Shown here piece by piece: positions 1 to 8,512 of a stretch of 14,033 nucleotides of DNA. The notes under the pieces were generated by a model that did not search any database, was not told where the DNA came from, and saw only the letters and a program-made list of their open reading frames with translations. The position numbers and the translations under genes are program-made. Within the stretch, counting starts at the first letter, position 1. Every line of letters starts with the position of its first letter. Source of the DNA: Spirochaetaceae bacterium (GTDB taxonomy: Bacteria > Spirochaetota > Spirochaetia > CADAEX01); NCBI GenBank assembly GCA_009778835.1, contig WRFK01000016.1, positions 1 to 14,033 of the forward strand, given 5' to 3'.

Positions 1-1122
1 AGCCATACGGCGAGCAATTTCCTTCCATGCTGTAATTTTATCTGCCTGCATATTTTTCTTTCTCGAAGATTCAAGTTCTTTTATCATCTGGTTAAAAGAA
101 GTTATAAGAACTGAAATATTATCTCCAGGTCTTACAAGAAGCCTGAATGAAAAATCTCCCTCTGCAACCCGCCTTGTCGCTTCTTCCAGTTGCACAATAG
201 GATGGAGAATTTCCTCTGTTAGCCGAAAACTTACAATTATGGATAAGAGAAAAATCGGCAAGCTGAAAAAAATAAGCACTCCCAGGATTATTAACCTAAA
301 CACAGCCTGATAATTTTCAAGCTGAAAAAAAACATCATAGGATGAAGTAAGATTTTCCGCTTTGGCATCAAACTTTTCAGGGAGAAATGAACTAAAGATA
401 ACAGAATAAATTGCCCCCTTGTTTCTGAAAAACCCCTGCGCTCTTAAAACTGTAACATCTTCTATTGTATCTTTTGCAAGGAGTCCCCTACCCATAGAAG
501 ATACTCTATAATCACGGATCCGCCCCCCCTCATCTCCATTAAAATAAAAAGTTTTTCCATCTTTAAGAACCTGCATACTTGAGATAAACGGAAAACTTTC
601 TTTATACATTATCCAGGCTCTTTCCGGATCGCCGGGAATAAAATTCGCAGCATAAATAAAAAACGGAGAATCTATAGCTGCTTCAAGAGCAACAGACCTT
701 TCCTTATAATAATCCATGGCAATTTCAAGCCCCCCTTTTACAGCGCCTGAGTGCTCTTTTGCAAGCCATGATTTCATAACAATATCGATAAAGTTTATTG
801 AAAGAACTGCCTGCGGTATCGCAGAGACAAAAGCAACAAAGGAGAAAAAAAGAATCAACTTGATTTTAAAAGTAGCGCCTGCTTTTTTTCTTTTTGTATC
901 CCGTATTACTTTTACAATATTTACTACAATGTTTCCCGCAAGAAAAATAGGGAGCACTATTGCAAAAGGGAGCAAAATAAATCGCGCGGGGACATCGTCG
1001 GTAGAGAGATCATTCATTATTTGTCTTGACAGAAACAGTATTAAAAAAATTATGAATGCATAAATAAAGAGTATGCTTAAAAGACCTGCCCTTGATTTTA
1101 TAAGAGGATAAGGCCCTTTCAT
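1..1122 (-). CDS. NtrY-like sensor histidine kinase, 3' end cut by window edge
   Basis: The frame is open from base 1122 to the window edge: 374 residues with no stop, lacking the C-terminus. Four hydrophobic segments are visible at about residues 12-32, 47-70, 85-111 and 275-299. Between the third and fourth lies an extracytoplasmic region of about 160 residues, the likely sensor domain. A HAMP linker follows at about 300-353 (HPIVQLEEATRRVAEGDFSF). The visible protein ends in AWKEIARRMA, which in the NtrY family directly precedes the phosphoacceptor box HEIKNPL, so the His-kinase and ATPase domains should lie just outside the window. NtrY kinases partner NtrX-type sigma-54 activators, which fits the nearby rpoN. 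The ATG overlaps the TAA of the DUF4390-like gene as TAATG, so translation is probably coupled. Family assignment is fairly sure; the ligand is unknown. Confidence 0.82.
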   Translation of the reverse strand, partial: MKGPYPLIKSRAGLLSILFIYAFIIFLILFLSRQIMNDLSTDDVPARFILLPFAIVLPIFLAGNIVVNIVKVIRDTKRKKAGATFKIKLILFFSFVAFVSAIPQAVLSINFIDIVMKSWLAKEHSGAVKGGLEIAMDYYKERSVALEAAIDSPFFIYAANFIPGDPERAWIMYKESFPFISSMQVLKDGKTFYFNGDEGGRIRDYRVSSMGRGLLAKDTIEDVTVLRAQGFFRNKGAIYSVIFSSFLPEKFDAKAENLTSSYDVFFQLENYQAVFRLIILGVLIFFSLPIFLLSIIVSFRLTEEILHPIVQLEEATRRVAEGDFSFRLLVRPGDNISVLITSFNQMIKELESSRKKNMQADKITAWKEIARRMA

Positions 1123-1673
1123 TAGTTTATCCTGAATGTTCCAACTTTTATCCAGTCAGTCTTTGTTATAATACCGGGAATAATATCGGACAAAAGATTA
1201 AGAGGGGGAATTAACTTGATTACTTTCATTTCAATACGGCTTAATATATAATACTCTCCTTTTTCGGCACGGCTCATATCTATTCTAATATCATCAGCAG
1301 AAAAAAATGTATCAAAAAAAGATTTTTCATCCTCTTTTCTTAATTTCTGTCCATCAGATTTTACTATTTTAAAAATTCTGTTTACCGGATCTCTTGTTGC
1401 GACATAAGATACAGAATTGTCCTTTTCAAGCCGGTCCCCAAGAAAACTAAGAAAACGCTTTTTATTTTGATATACCTTGATAATGAATTCAATTTCTGCC
1501 CTGTGCCCTATTTCCATTGAATCCAATATACTGCCGGCTTTCACTGGAGGAGTTCTTATTGAACAGATCAAAAGATTGCTATCATCCAGTTTATATGACA
1601 CCTCCATGGCAGAGATATTAAATAACGGAAAAAATAATATAAAAAGCAAAAAGACAAAACTATTCTTCTTCAA
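1122..1673 (-). CDS. DUF4390-like secreted protein
   Basis: This small exported protein lies between ptsH and the NtrY-like kinase. With the start chosen here (TTG at 1673) it has 183 residues and begins with a typical signal peptide: two Lys, then a hydrophobic run of Phe, Leu and Ile, then a small-residue region. The TTG is preceded by GAG at a 7-base spacing and overlaps ptsH by 14 bases. The frame stays open to another TTG at 1736 (204 residues), but that would overlap ptsH by 77 bases and bury the signal peptide, so I prefer the shorter form. The rest is a mixed alpha/beta domain with no catalytic motif I recognise. DUF4390 proteins are known next to ntrY in proteobacteria, which is the main support for the name. 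A role in sensing with the kinase is inference. Confidence 0.7.
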   Translation of the reverse strand: MKKNSFVFLLFILFFPLFNISAMEVSYKLDDSNLLICSIRTPPVKAGSILDSMEIGHRAEIEFIIKVYQNKKRFLSFLGDRLEKDNSVSYVATRDPVNRIFKIVKSDGQKLRKEDEKSFFDTFFSADDIRIDMSRAEKGEYYILSRIEMKVIKLIPPLNLLSDIIPGIITKTDWIKVGTFRIN

Positions 1674-1926
1674 ATTTGTTCTCAAATAATTTATATAATG
1701 CTTCAACTGCAGCCTCTTCATCATCGCCCTCTGCAATTATTTTTAACTCTGTTTTAAATGTTGCAGCCAGCGCTATTATGCCCATAATAGATTTCGCATT
1801 TATTTCATCACCATCTTTTTCTATCTTTATATCAGAATTAAATTTATTGGCAAGTTTTACTATGCTCGCAGCAGGTCTTGCATGAATACCCGCCCTGTTT
1901 TTTACAACAACATCTTTTTCAATCAT
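1660..1926 (-). CDS. ptsH: HPr phosphocarrier protein
   Basis: An 88-residue protein of full HPr length. The active-site motif GIHARPAA places the phosphorylatable histidine at His15. The second regulatory site is present as Ser46 within AKSIMGII, at the residue number used in Firmicute HPr. Ser46 is the target of HPr kinase/phosphorylase, which is encoded 20 bases upstream, so HPr and its modifying enzyme form an operon. The ATG at 1926 has a GGAG about 10 bases upstream. No enzyme I or sugar permease is in the window, so a regulatory rather than transport role is plausible, but genes elsewhere could supply these. The 3' end overlaps the next gene. Confidence 0.95.
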   Translation of the reverse strand: MIEKDVVVKNRAGIHARPAASIVKLANKFNSDIKIEKDGDEINAKSIMGIIALAATFKTELKIIAEGDDEEAAVEALYKLFENKFEEE

Positions 1927-1946
1927 CTGATTATTTCTCCATAATT

Positions 1947-2912
1947 CTATTCATTAGAGTCGCCGGCAGAATCAGTTTCCAGCCATTTCATTACATTCCG
2001 ATTAAATTCTCTTGCGGAGTAATACCCCATTTGTTTTAATCTTTCATTCTTTGCAGCTGTTTCAATTAATATTGGTATATTACGTCCTGGCTTTACAGGC
2101 ACTATAAGGCATGGCACATGAACACCCAATATCTCTTCTGTCATTTCAGTTGTCCCGATTCTATCATATATTTTATCAGGATCCCATGTCTCAAGATTAA
2201 TAATAAGCTGTATCTGTTCGGAATCGCGTATTGAGCCTACTCCAAACAAATGAGTAATATTAATTATTCCAAGTCCCCGTATTTCCATATGGTGGCCAAA
2301 AAAAGCATTTGCGCCTCTCCCCTCCAGATAGTTTCCTCTTGCCCGCTTTATTTCAACAAGGTCATCGGCAATAAGGCTATGTCCTCTTTCTATAAGTTCA
2401 AGAGCTGCTTCGCTTTTTCCAACCCAACTTTTACCTTTTATCAAAATACCTATCCCAAAAACTTCTACAAACACACCATGAACAACCTGCTGCGGAGCAA
2501 AAATATTTTCAAGCACTCTGATAAGCCTGCCCAAAAATTCAGGGGAAGGAAGCGGCGACTGCAGAATCGGACACTTTGCTTTTTCTGCCTGCTCAATAAA
2601 AAAACCTTCCGGAGTTGCGCCATACGGGAATATACAACATGGAAAAGGAAAAGTAAAAAACTTTTCTATTGAAGCCATATTATTTTCCTCTATTATCTTT
2701 TTTATAAACGCAAATTCCCCTCTTCCAAAAATCTGAATACGTTGGTATGCAAAATTATCAAAATATCCCGCAAGTTCAAGGCCAGGCCTGTCAATATGCG
2801 GCACAGTTATTTCCCGCCCAAGCCCTTTTCGACCTGCTATACATTTTAGCTGCAAGTCGTCATTTTCCTTAAGGTCAAGGCTGAGCAGATCAAGTACTGT
2901 TATCTTTTTCAT
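1947..2912 (-). CDS. hprK: HPr kinase/phosphorylase
   Basis: A 321-residue bifunctional enzyme that phosphorylates HPr on Ser46 and removes the phosphate by phosphorolysis. The N-terminal domain (about 1-135) is followed by the catalytic domain, with the conserved histidine at His145 (VVHGVF), a Walker A loop at 160-167 (GKSWVGKS), acidic residues at 183-184 (IADDLVEI), and the family signature MEIRGLGIINI at 209-219. Length is usual for the family. The loop has Lys-Ser-Trp-Val where many homologues have Asp-Ser-Gly-Ile; the essential GKS is kept. It starts at an ATG 85 bases after hpf and runs directly into ptsH. No strong ribosome binding site is visible before the ATG. Confidence 0.95.
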   Translation of the reverse strand: MKKITVLDLLSLDLKENDDLQLKCIAGRKGLGREITVPHIDRPGLELAGYFDNFAYQRIQIFGRGEFAFIKKIIEENNMASIEKFFTFPFPCCIFPYGATPEGFFIEQAEKAKCPILQSPLPSPEFLGRLIRVLENIFAPQQVVHGVFVEVFGIGILIKGKSWVGKSEAALELIERGHSLIADDLVEIKRARGNYLEGRGANAFFGHHMEIRGLGIINITHLFGVGSIRDSEQIQLIINLETWDPDKIYDRIGTTEMTEEILGVHVPCLIVPVKPGRNIPILIETAAKNERLKQMGYYSAREFNRNVMKWLETDSAGDSNE

Positions 2913-2997
2913 ACTATATTATCTTATAACAAGAAAGTGAATAATGGAAGAGAACTTGGCAAAAAGCTCCCTTCCGGACGAGGTGTTGATAAAAAAA

Positions 2998-3300
2998 TCA
3001 CACTTTTTCAGAGTGATCCTGTATTTTTTCTTTTTCTTTTGAAACTTTATTTCTTATTTTTTCTATTATTGCATCTATTCCATCATAAAGATCATGATTT
3101 TCCACTTTTATATGATGGCTTAATCCCCATCTAAAGTTGATATTTGTAGAAATAGCATAAATCCCCTTATCCCGCTCAATTCTAAAAAGCATATCCACAA
3201 TCATGTCTGATGCAAAATCAAGCTTTTTTACTTTTTTTTCAATTTGCTCGGTTGTTCTTTCAGTTACCGCATAATGAATCCCTTTAATCTCTAAATTCAT
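2998..3300 (-). CDS. hpf: Ribosome hibernation-promoting factor (HPF/RaiA family, short form)
   Basis: A 100-residue protein of the short HPF/YfiA type, which binds the 30S subunit in the mRNA/tRNA channel and silences ribosomes in poor growth conditions. It opens MNLEIKGIHYAVTE and shows the family pattern of a beta-alpha-beta-beta-beta-alpha fold with a Lys-rich end. It lacks the C-terminal dimerisation domain of the long form. The start is well supported: AAGGAG lies 7 bases before the ATG. It sits 21 bases after rpoN, the same neighbour as in E. coli (rpoN-hpf), which strengthens the call. Confidence 0.92.
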   Translation of the reverse strand: MNLEIKGIHYAVTERTTEQIEKKVKKLDFASDMIVDMLFRIERDKGIYAISTNINFRWGLSHHIKVENHDLYDGIDAIIEKIRNKVSKEKEKIQDHSEKV

Positions 3301-3321
3301 AATTTTCTCCTTAGTTTAAAG

Positions 3322-4695
3322 TTACCTTTCATATGAAGAGGCTATATCAAGCTCCTTTCTGTATTTAGCGATTGTCCTCCTTGCAATTTTTATTCCTTTC
3401 TTTTCTTTAAGAAAATCGGCAATAATTTGATCTGACAAATGTTTTCTTTTACCTTCCTCCTCAATTATATCTTTTATAATATGTTTAACACTTACACGGG
3501 AAACTGTTTTTTTCTTGCTGTCTGTCCTTGAAAGGGAAGTTGAAAAAAAATGTTTTATTTCATATATTCCCCAGTCAGTCTGAATATACTTTTTATTGGA
3601 AATTCTTGAAATTGTAGTTTCGTGTACTCCCACCTGCTCTGAAATATCTTTTAATGTAAGCGGCGCCAGAAATTTAGGCCCTTTTATAAAAAAGCCTTTC
3701 TGAAAATGGACTATGGCCCCTGCTGTTTTTAAAAGAGTATGGTTCCTTAAGTGGACATTACCAATAAATAACTCTGCTTCTTTAATTTTTGAATTAACAA
3801 ATTTAACAGTTTTTTTATCTGCTATTTTTTTTCTGTTTTTATAAATTTCGAAAAAATCAGAATTTATCTTCAGAGCCGGAACCTCTTCTTCGTTAAGTTT
3901 AATAACAACTTCGTCATTTAAAACAGTTATCATTAAATCAGGTATTACATATATTGTAGCTTCTGTTGAAAATTGCCTTCCGGGAAAAGGGTTTAATGTC
4001 TTGATATAATCAAGGGCATTTATTACTTTTTTTACACTGCTTTTTATTTCTTTTGCTATTTCTTTATATTTTCCTTTTTCCAGAAGCTCAAAATAGTTCT
4101 CGATAATTTCAACTACCTTAGGAGGTCTGGATTTATCTATTTTCGCCTGAACAATAAGAGATTCTTTAAAATTATCTGTGCATGTCCCATTGGGATCAAG
4201 CACTCTTACAAGAGATATAGCTTCTTTAATATCTTTGGAACCATATCCTTTGGCAAGAATTTTGATTTTTTCAATATTAAAACCATCTTCATTAAGATTT
4301 TGTATAAGCAATTTTCCTATTTCCAAAATTGTTTTTTTAACCGGCTGTACAAGAAGCTGCTCCAGAAGGTGATCCTGTAACGACGGCGGACGGGACAGCG
4401 CCCCTTCTATAAACATTCTTTTGCTGTCATTATTACTGTCGATTTGCGAAAAAGCTCCGGAATCGGAAATCTCTTCGGAATAATCATCCCCTTCGCTGCT
4501 TTTTTTGGAGATATCATCAAGTGAAAGATCGCGATTGTGTTCTACTGTTTCCAGCGCAGGATTTTTTTCAACTTCTTCGTCTATTTTTGCCTTGAGCTCC
4601 TGAACAGGCAGAGCCAACAGTTGTATTGTTTGATACATCTGAGGACTCATTTTCATCTTTTGTTCCTGCATCAATACAGGTTTTTGATATTGCAA
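3322..4695 (-). CDS. rpoN: RNA polymerase sigma-54 factor
   Basis: Sigma-54 directs RNA polymerase to -24/-12 promoters and needs an ATPase activator to open DNA. The N-terminal region I is Gln/Leu-rich (MSPQMYQTIQLLAL). An acidic linker follows, then the core-binding region, a helix-turn-helix (TLKDISEQVGVHETTISR) and the RpoN box ARRTIAKYRK close to the C-terminus. Length is about 457 residues. Two TTG starts are possible: 4707 has no visible ribosome site, whereas 4695 has GGAG six bases upstream, so I chose 4695. The earlier start would add only Met-Glu-Leu-Ser. The gene is 143 bases after lptB, long enough for its own promoter. The NtrY-like kinase at the end of the operon is a possible partner of a sigma-54 activator. 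Confidence 0.94.
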   Translation of the reverse strand: MQYQKPVLMQEQKMKMSPQMYQTIQLLALPVQELKAKIDEEVEKNPALETVEHNRDLSLDDISKKSSEGDDYSEEISDSGAFSQIDSNNDSKRMFIEGALSRPPSLQDHLLEQLLVQPVKKTILEIGKLLIQNLNEDGFNIEKIKILAKGYGSKDIKEAISLVRVLDPNGTCTDNFKESLIVQAKIDKSRPPKVVEIIENYFELLEKGKYKEIAKEIKSSVKKVINALDYIKTLNPFPGRQFSTEATIYVIPDLMITVLNDEVVIKLNEEEVPALKINSDFFEIYKNRKKIADKKTVKFVNSKIKEAELFIGNVHLRNHTLLKTAGAIVHFQKGFFIKGPKFLAPLTLKDISEQVGVHETTISRISNKKYIQTDWGIYEIKHFFSTSLSRTDSKKKTVSRVSVKHIIKDIIEEEGKRKHLSDQIIADFLKEKKGIKIARRTIAKYRKELDIASSYER

Positions 4696-4749
4696 TGATA
4701 ACTCCAAAAGTATAATGATACAAAATCAAGAATCAATCCTTTATAATTA

Positions 4750-4778
4750 AATTTAGAATCACAATTTGATTTTGTCAA
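4750..4778 (-). promoter_or_regulatory. Candidate sigma-70-type promoter upstream of rpoN
   Basis: In the gap between lptB and rpoN, a perfect TTGACA (4778-4773) is followed after 17 bases by TAAATT (4755-4750), which matches four of six bases of the -10 consensus. Transcription would begin near 4743 and give a leader of about 48 bases to the TTG start at 4695. A second set closer to the gene, TTGATT with 16 bases to TATACT (4714-4709), would start at the ribosome site itself and is less convincing. This would let rpoN to ntrY be expressed apart from pyrG-lptCAB. Confidence 0.4.
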
Positions 4779-4838
4779 TGAATATTTGAAAAGGAATATT
4801 TCTCACAGGAGCGCCAAATTTGCGAACATGGCTAAAAC

Positions 4839-5585
4839 TTACATTGAAAAATTCCTGCCAAGGTAAATGTGCCGGGCCTGTTCATTGGCAAGAATATCTT
4901 CCCGTGACCCGCTTGTAAGTATTTCCCCCAAATTTATAATATATGATCTGTTGGTTATTTCAAGCGTATCTCTTACATTATGATCTGTAATAAGTATTCC
5001 TATCCCTTTTGTTGCAAGTTTTTTAACAATTTGCTTGATCTCATATACAGCAATAGGATCAATTCCGGCAAAAGGCTCATCAAGAAGAAGATATGAAGGT
5101 TTTATAGCAAGAGCTCGCGCGATTTCGGTACGCCTCCTCTCTCCTCCGGAAAGGGTAAAAGCCATTTGTTTTCTTATCGAAGATATCCCAAGCTCAAAAA
5201 GAAGAGATTCAAGGATTTCGTTTTTCTCGCTTTGTTCTATATCTTTGCGTGTTTCAAGTATTGCTTTTATATTATCTTCTACTGTAAGTTTTCTGAAAAT
5301 TGATGTTTCCTGAGGCAGGTATGATATTCCAAGCCTTGCCCTCTTATACATTGGATAAGCCGATATATCAACATGTCCCAAATAAACACGGCCTGTTGTT
5401 GGTTTTATAAATCCTACAATAAGATAGAATACTGTTGTTTTTCCTGCGCCATTCGGCCCAAGAAGACCTACAATTTCTCCTCTCTCCATAGAAAAACTTA
5501 CATCATCAACAGCTACTTTTTTCCTGTAAACTTTTTTAAGCCCTTCAACACCCAGCATTGTCTGGCTTGTTCTACTTCCTGTCAA
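4839..5585 (-). CDS. lptB: LPS export ABC transporter ATPase LptB
   Basis: The ATPase of the LptB2FG complex, which extracts lipopolysaccharide from the inner membrane. Of 248 residues: Walker A GPNGAGKT at 43-50, Q-loop Gln92 (LPQETSIF), signature LSGGE at 145-149, Walker B YLLLDE at 165-170 and the switch histidine His202 (ITDHNV). The DHNVRDTLE motif after Walker B is typical of LptB among ABC ATPases. The start is a TTG at 5585, supported by AGGAG six bases upstream; an internal ATG at 5558 lacks such a site. It follows lptC and lptA. The membrane subunits lptF/lptG are not in the window. Confidence 0.95.
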   Translation of the reverse strand: MTGSRTSQTMLGVEGLKKVYRKKVAVDDVSFSMERGEIVGLLGPNGAGKTTVFYLIVGFIKPTTGRVYLGHVDISAYPMYKRARLGISYLPQETSIFRKLTVEDNIKAILETRKDIEQSEKNEILESLLFELGISSIRKQMAFTLSGGERRRTEIARALAIKPSYLLLDEPFAGIDPIAVYEIKQIVKKLATKGIGILITDHNVRDTLEITNRSYIINLGEILTSGSREDILANEQARHIYLGRNFSM

Positions 5586-5635
5586 TTATTGCTCCTGACT
5601 GCTTTTTAATTGCATCTGCTGTAACTACAACCATT

Positions 5636-6310
5636 TTATTCACTTGATTCACTTGCTTCTGCTTTTTCGCTATTTTCATCTTCATCATCGTCATCATGTA
5701 TTAATCCGGAAACCCTGCCCTCAAGCGAGATTTCATCTGTATCAAGATTTATCGTTATCTTAAGCGCTCTGTACTCATCCCCTTTCCAGTAAACAAAAGG
5801 GAGCCCCGAAAGATCCAGGATATTGGTTTTTCTGTTATAAAGAGCGAATTCAGCGCGGCACGCCATATCTTCTTTTAATATTCTAACGCCTATCTGTATA
5901 GTGGCAATTTCTGTTTTTCCCAAATATTCAAGGTAATCGCCCTTTACTATTACCTCGTTTCTGAAGTCTTCCATTACAACAGAACCTTCGAGCCTGGAAA
6001 TATCTTCTATTCTATCAAAGACCATTTTATCCGCTACTATGTTGAGTCCTTTTTTACTATCCTGCACTTTTACTATTCCGGTACATTCCGCAAAACGATA
6101 GTTGTTTCCATACAACTCTATTTTGGTCGCGCTTATTACCGTAGAACCTGATACTATTTTTGCATTTCCGGAAAGTATTGTATACTCTTTGCCTTTTGAC
6201 ATTACCGATGAAAAGTTATCACCATTAAATGTAAAAGTATCTGCTATGCAATAATTTCCCGAAATTATAAAAATTATAAAAAAAAATAAAGAATTGTTTT
6301 TTTTATTCAT
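5636..6310 (-). CDS. lptA: LptA/OstA-like periplasmic LPS transport protein
   Basis: A 224-residue exported protein with an N-terminal signal peptide (MNKK, then a Phe/Ile-rich core to about residue 23) and an OstA-type beta-jellyroll domain made of repeated short strands (LSGNAKI, IVADKMVFD, LEGSVVMED, VIVKGDYLEYLG). LptA forms the periplasmic bridge for LPS between LptC and the outer-membrane LptD. It starts 7 bases after lptC and is followed by lptB, the canonical order. The unusual part is a very acidic C-terminal tail of about 20 residues (four Asp, then Glu/Asp/Ser) not found in E. coli LptA. The start region contains runs of eight A and nine T, which probably only reflect AT-rich codon use. 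Confidence 0.85.
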   Translation of the reverse strand: MNKKNNSLFFFIIFIISGNYCIADTFTFNGDNFSSVMSKGKEYTILSGNAKIVSGSTVISATKIELYGNNYRFAECTGIVKVQDSKKGLNIVADKMVFDRIEDISRLEGSVVMEDFRNEVIVKGDYLEYLGKTEIATIQIGVRILKEDMACRAEFALYNRKTNILDLSGLPFVYWKGDEYRALKITINLDTDEISLEGRVSGLIHDDDDEDENSEKAEASESSE

Positions 6311-6317
6311 GAGTTAA

Positions 6318-6896
6318 TTATTCTTCATCCTCATCTTCGGAAACATAAAATCCCTTTACCCCGCCCTCAAAATTAAAACTGTTATTGGAAGCTTTGGAAT
6401 TAAATCCCCTGCCCATAATATAAGAGCCGTTTTCTTTTCCTATAGTTATTTCTTTTTCAAAATCAGATGCAAGAATCTTCTCTTTTCCATCCCAGGACAT
6501 TGAATCTCCTTCAATGTAGTAGCCCTGCTGCAAAGATTCAATCCTGAAAGATTTGTCAAATTCCATATTTTCGGTATTGGAGTAATAACTTGCGTTACCT
6601 ACTTCTCCTTCGGTTGCTGTTTCGCCTGTTTTGTCATATTCAACAAACTGAATATTTGTAAAAACCGTGAGTTTTTTCTTGTCATAAGCCTCTGCTCTTT
6701 CGGCTTTCAAACTATAGGCTATGGTACCTCTTTTTACTACTGTTTCTTCTAAATTAATAACAATAGCATTGGGTGTTCCGCCGGAAATCTCTTCATCGAC
6801 CATTGCTTCTTTATAGTCAAAGCTGCATGCCGTTGAAAACCCAAGTAGTAGAAGAATTATAAACTTAATAAAAAAGAGATAATAATTATTTCGCAT
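6318..6896 (-). CDS. lptC: LptC-like lipoprotein of the LPS export system
   Basis: A 192-residue protein with a hydrophobic N-terminus ending in a lipobox (FSTAC, modified Cys24), so it should be lipid-anchored. E. coli LptC is instead held by a transmembrane helix. The remainder is LptC-like beta structure (IAYSLKAERAEAYDKKK, then FTNIQFVEYD, then YYIEGDSMSWDGKEK). Sequence match to LptC is weak on its own; the position directly before lptA and lptB makes it convincing. The ATG overlaps the last 11 bases of pyrG and sits just behind GGAG, an unusually short spacing, so coupling with pyrG translation is likely. The protein ends in an acidic tail (SEDEDEE), as does LptA. Confidence 0.8.
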   Translation of the reverse strand: MRNNYYLFFIKFIILLLLGFSTACSFDYKEAMVDEEISGGTPNAIVINLEETVVKRGTIAYSLKAERAEAYDKKKLTVFTNIQFVEYDKTGETATEGEVGNASYYSNTENMEFDKSFRIESLQQGYYIEGDSMSWDGKEKILASDFEKEITIGKENGSYIMGRGFNSKASNNSFNFEGGVKGFYVSEDEDEE

Positions 6897-8505
6897 TCTC
6901 CTTGCTCGCCTTTACAAATTGCACAAAGAGCGGATGCGGAGAAAAAGGTTTTGATTTAAATTCCGGGTGATATTGAACTCCTATGCCCCACTTATGATCT
7001 GACCATTCAACCGATTCCACAAGCGATTCATCAAGAGTATATCCGCTTATTACAAATCCCGCATCTCTGAAAGCATCTCTGTATTTATTTGAAAATTCAT
7101 ATCTGTGTCTGTGTCTTTCTGTAATTACTTCTTCTTTATATACATCAAAAATTTTTGTGTCATGAATAAGTTTTGTATCGCCGTTTCCAAGCTTCATTGT
7201 TCCTCCATAAAGCTTGGTATCTATCTGCTCTTCGAGAAGGCTTATAACAGGATATGGTGAATCATGGGAAAATTCCGTACTATTCGCATTTTCAAAGCCA
7301 ATTACATTTCTTGCATACTCAATAACCATTATTTGCATTCCAAGGCATATTCCAAAATAAGGTATATTGTTTTCCCTTACATACTTTACAGCCTGGATCA
7401 TTCCTGTAACGCCTCTTTGTCCAAAGCCGCCGGGGACAAGAACACCTGATATACCGTCAAAAATCTTTTTAATTCCATTTTCATCTTTTCCGATTTTTTC
7501 AAGTTCTTCGGAATCTATTTTTATTACTTCGACTTTTACATTGTTTGCTATTGAAGCATGGAAAATAGCTTCAACAATTGATTTATATGTATCATTAAGA
7601 TGAATATATTTTCCTACAAGGGCGATCTTTACTATCTGGGTCGCGCTTTTAAAACTGTTTACAACACTTTCCCACTGGCTCAAATCTATATTGTCTGCAT
7701 TTTTGATATTAAGTTTTTCTATTGCAATTTTATCAAGATTCTGCTTGTGATAAACAAGCGGAATTTCATAAATCGTTGAAGTAATATCATGTGCGGAAAT
7801 TACGGCATTATCATCCACATTTGTAAAAAGAGCGATTTTTTTCTTCATGCTGTCGGTAAGCTCAACTGTAGCGCGGCAAAGAAGAATATCGGGCTGGATA
7901 CCAAGCTCCCTTAGAACTTTTACAGAATGCTGGGTAGGCTTTGTTTTGAATTCTCCTCCTGTAACTTCCGGCACAAGAGTAAGATGGACATAGGCAACAT
8001 TTTCTCTCCCTATATCATGCCTGAACTGTCTTGCAGCTTCAATGAATGGAATAGATTCAATATCTCCAACTGTTCCGCCAATCTCTACTATTGTGACATC
8101 AACATCCGGAGATTCTCCTATTGCGAAAATCCTGCTTTTTATTTCATCTGTAATATGAGGTATTACCTGGACTGTTCTTCCAAGATAGCGGCCTTCCCTC
8201 TCTTTTTGTATAACTGTCTGGTAAATCTGTCCGGTTGTCATTGAATTTGCCCTGGTTAGAGGAATACTGGAAAATCTTTCATAATTACCCAGATCAAGAT
8301 CAGTCTCTGCACCATCTGCAGTAACATATACCTCTCCATGCTGATAAGGGCTCATTGTTCCTGGATCTACATTTATATATGGATCAGCTTTTATAAACCT
8401 TATTCTTAACTTCCGGCATTCAAGCAAACTACCAAGAGAAGATGCTGCAATACCTTTTCCAAGACTCGAACAGACACCGCCTGTTACAAATATATATTTA
8501 TTCAT
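6886..8505 (-). CDS. pyrG: CTP synthase
   Basis: Makes CTP from UTP, ATP and glutamine. From the ATG at 8505 it has 539 residues, close to the 545 of E. coli. It opens MNKYIFVTGGVCSSLGKG, the synthetase P-loop; homologues usually have Val where Cys12 stands. The glutamine amidotransferase domain carries PGGFGQRG, the nucleophile Cys387 (GICLGMQ) and the His513/Glu515 pair (YHPEF). The frame stays open back to a TTG at 8541, but family N-termini begin at MxKYIFVTGG, and that TTG is the first half of a TTGACA promoter box, so 8505 is the better start. No Shine-Dalgarno precedes it. CTP feeds CMP-Kdo synthesis, which may explain linkage to lpt genes. Confidence 0.96.
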   Translation of the reverse strand: MNKYIFVTGGVCSSLGKGIAASSLGSLLECRKLRIRFIKADPYINVDPGTMSPYQHGEVYVTADGAETDLDLGNYERFSSIPLTRANSMTTGQIYQTVIQKEREGRYLGRTVQVIPHITDEIKSRIFAIGESPDVDVTIVEIGGTVGDIESIPFIEAARQFRHDIGRENVAYVHLTLVPEVTGGEFKTKPTQHSVKVLRELGIQPDILLCRATVELTDSMKKKIALFTNVDDNAVISAHDITSTIYEIPLVYHKQNLDKIAIEKLNIKNADNIDLSQWESVVNSFKSATQIVKIALVGKYIHLNDTYKSIVEAIFHASIANNVKVEVIKIDSEELEKIGKDENGIKKIFDGISGVLVPGGFGQRGVTGMIQAVKYVRENNIPYFGICLGMQIMVIEYARNVIGFENANSTEFSHDSPYPVISLLEEQIDTKLYGGTMKLGNGDTKLIHDTKIFDVYKEEVITERHRHRYEFSNKYRDAFRDAGFVISGYTLDESLVESVEWSDHKWGIGVQYHPEFKSKPFSPHPLFVQFVKASKENAK

Positions 8506-8512
8506 ATAACTG

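Noticed and set aside
716..1063. Long plus-strand open frames opposite the minus-strand operon (for example 716-1063, 2250-2672, 7927-8244)
   Set aside because: They are shadows of clearly recognisable genes on the other strand and show no domain or ribosome site.
2913..2997. A terminator or promoter between hpf and hprK
   Set aside because: Only weak pairing is possible, and the best -10-like box (TATAGT) abuts the hprK ATG, which would put the transcription start inside the gene.
5570..5632. A 20-codon frame between lptA and lptB starting at the ATG at 5632
   Set aside because: It lacks a ribosome site and overlaps the well-supported AGGAG and TTG start of lptB in another frame.
6280..6310. 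A and T homopolymer runs at the start of lptA as a phase-variation switch
   Set aside because: Runs of eight or nine in AT-rich codons for Lys and Phe are expected here, and lptA is probably essential.
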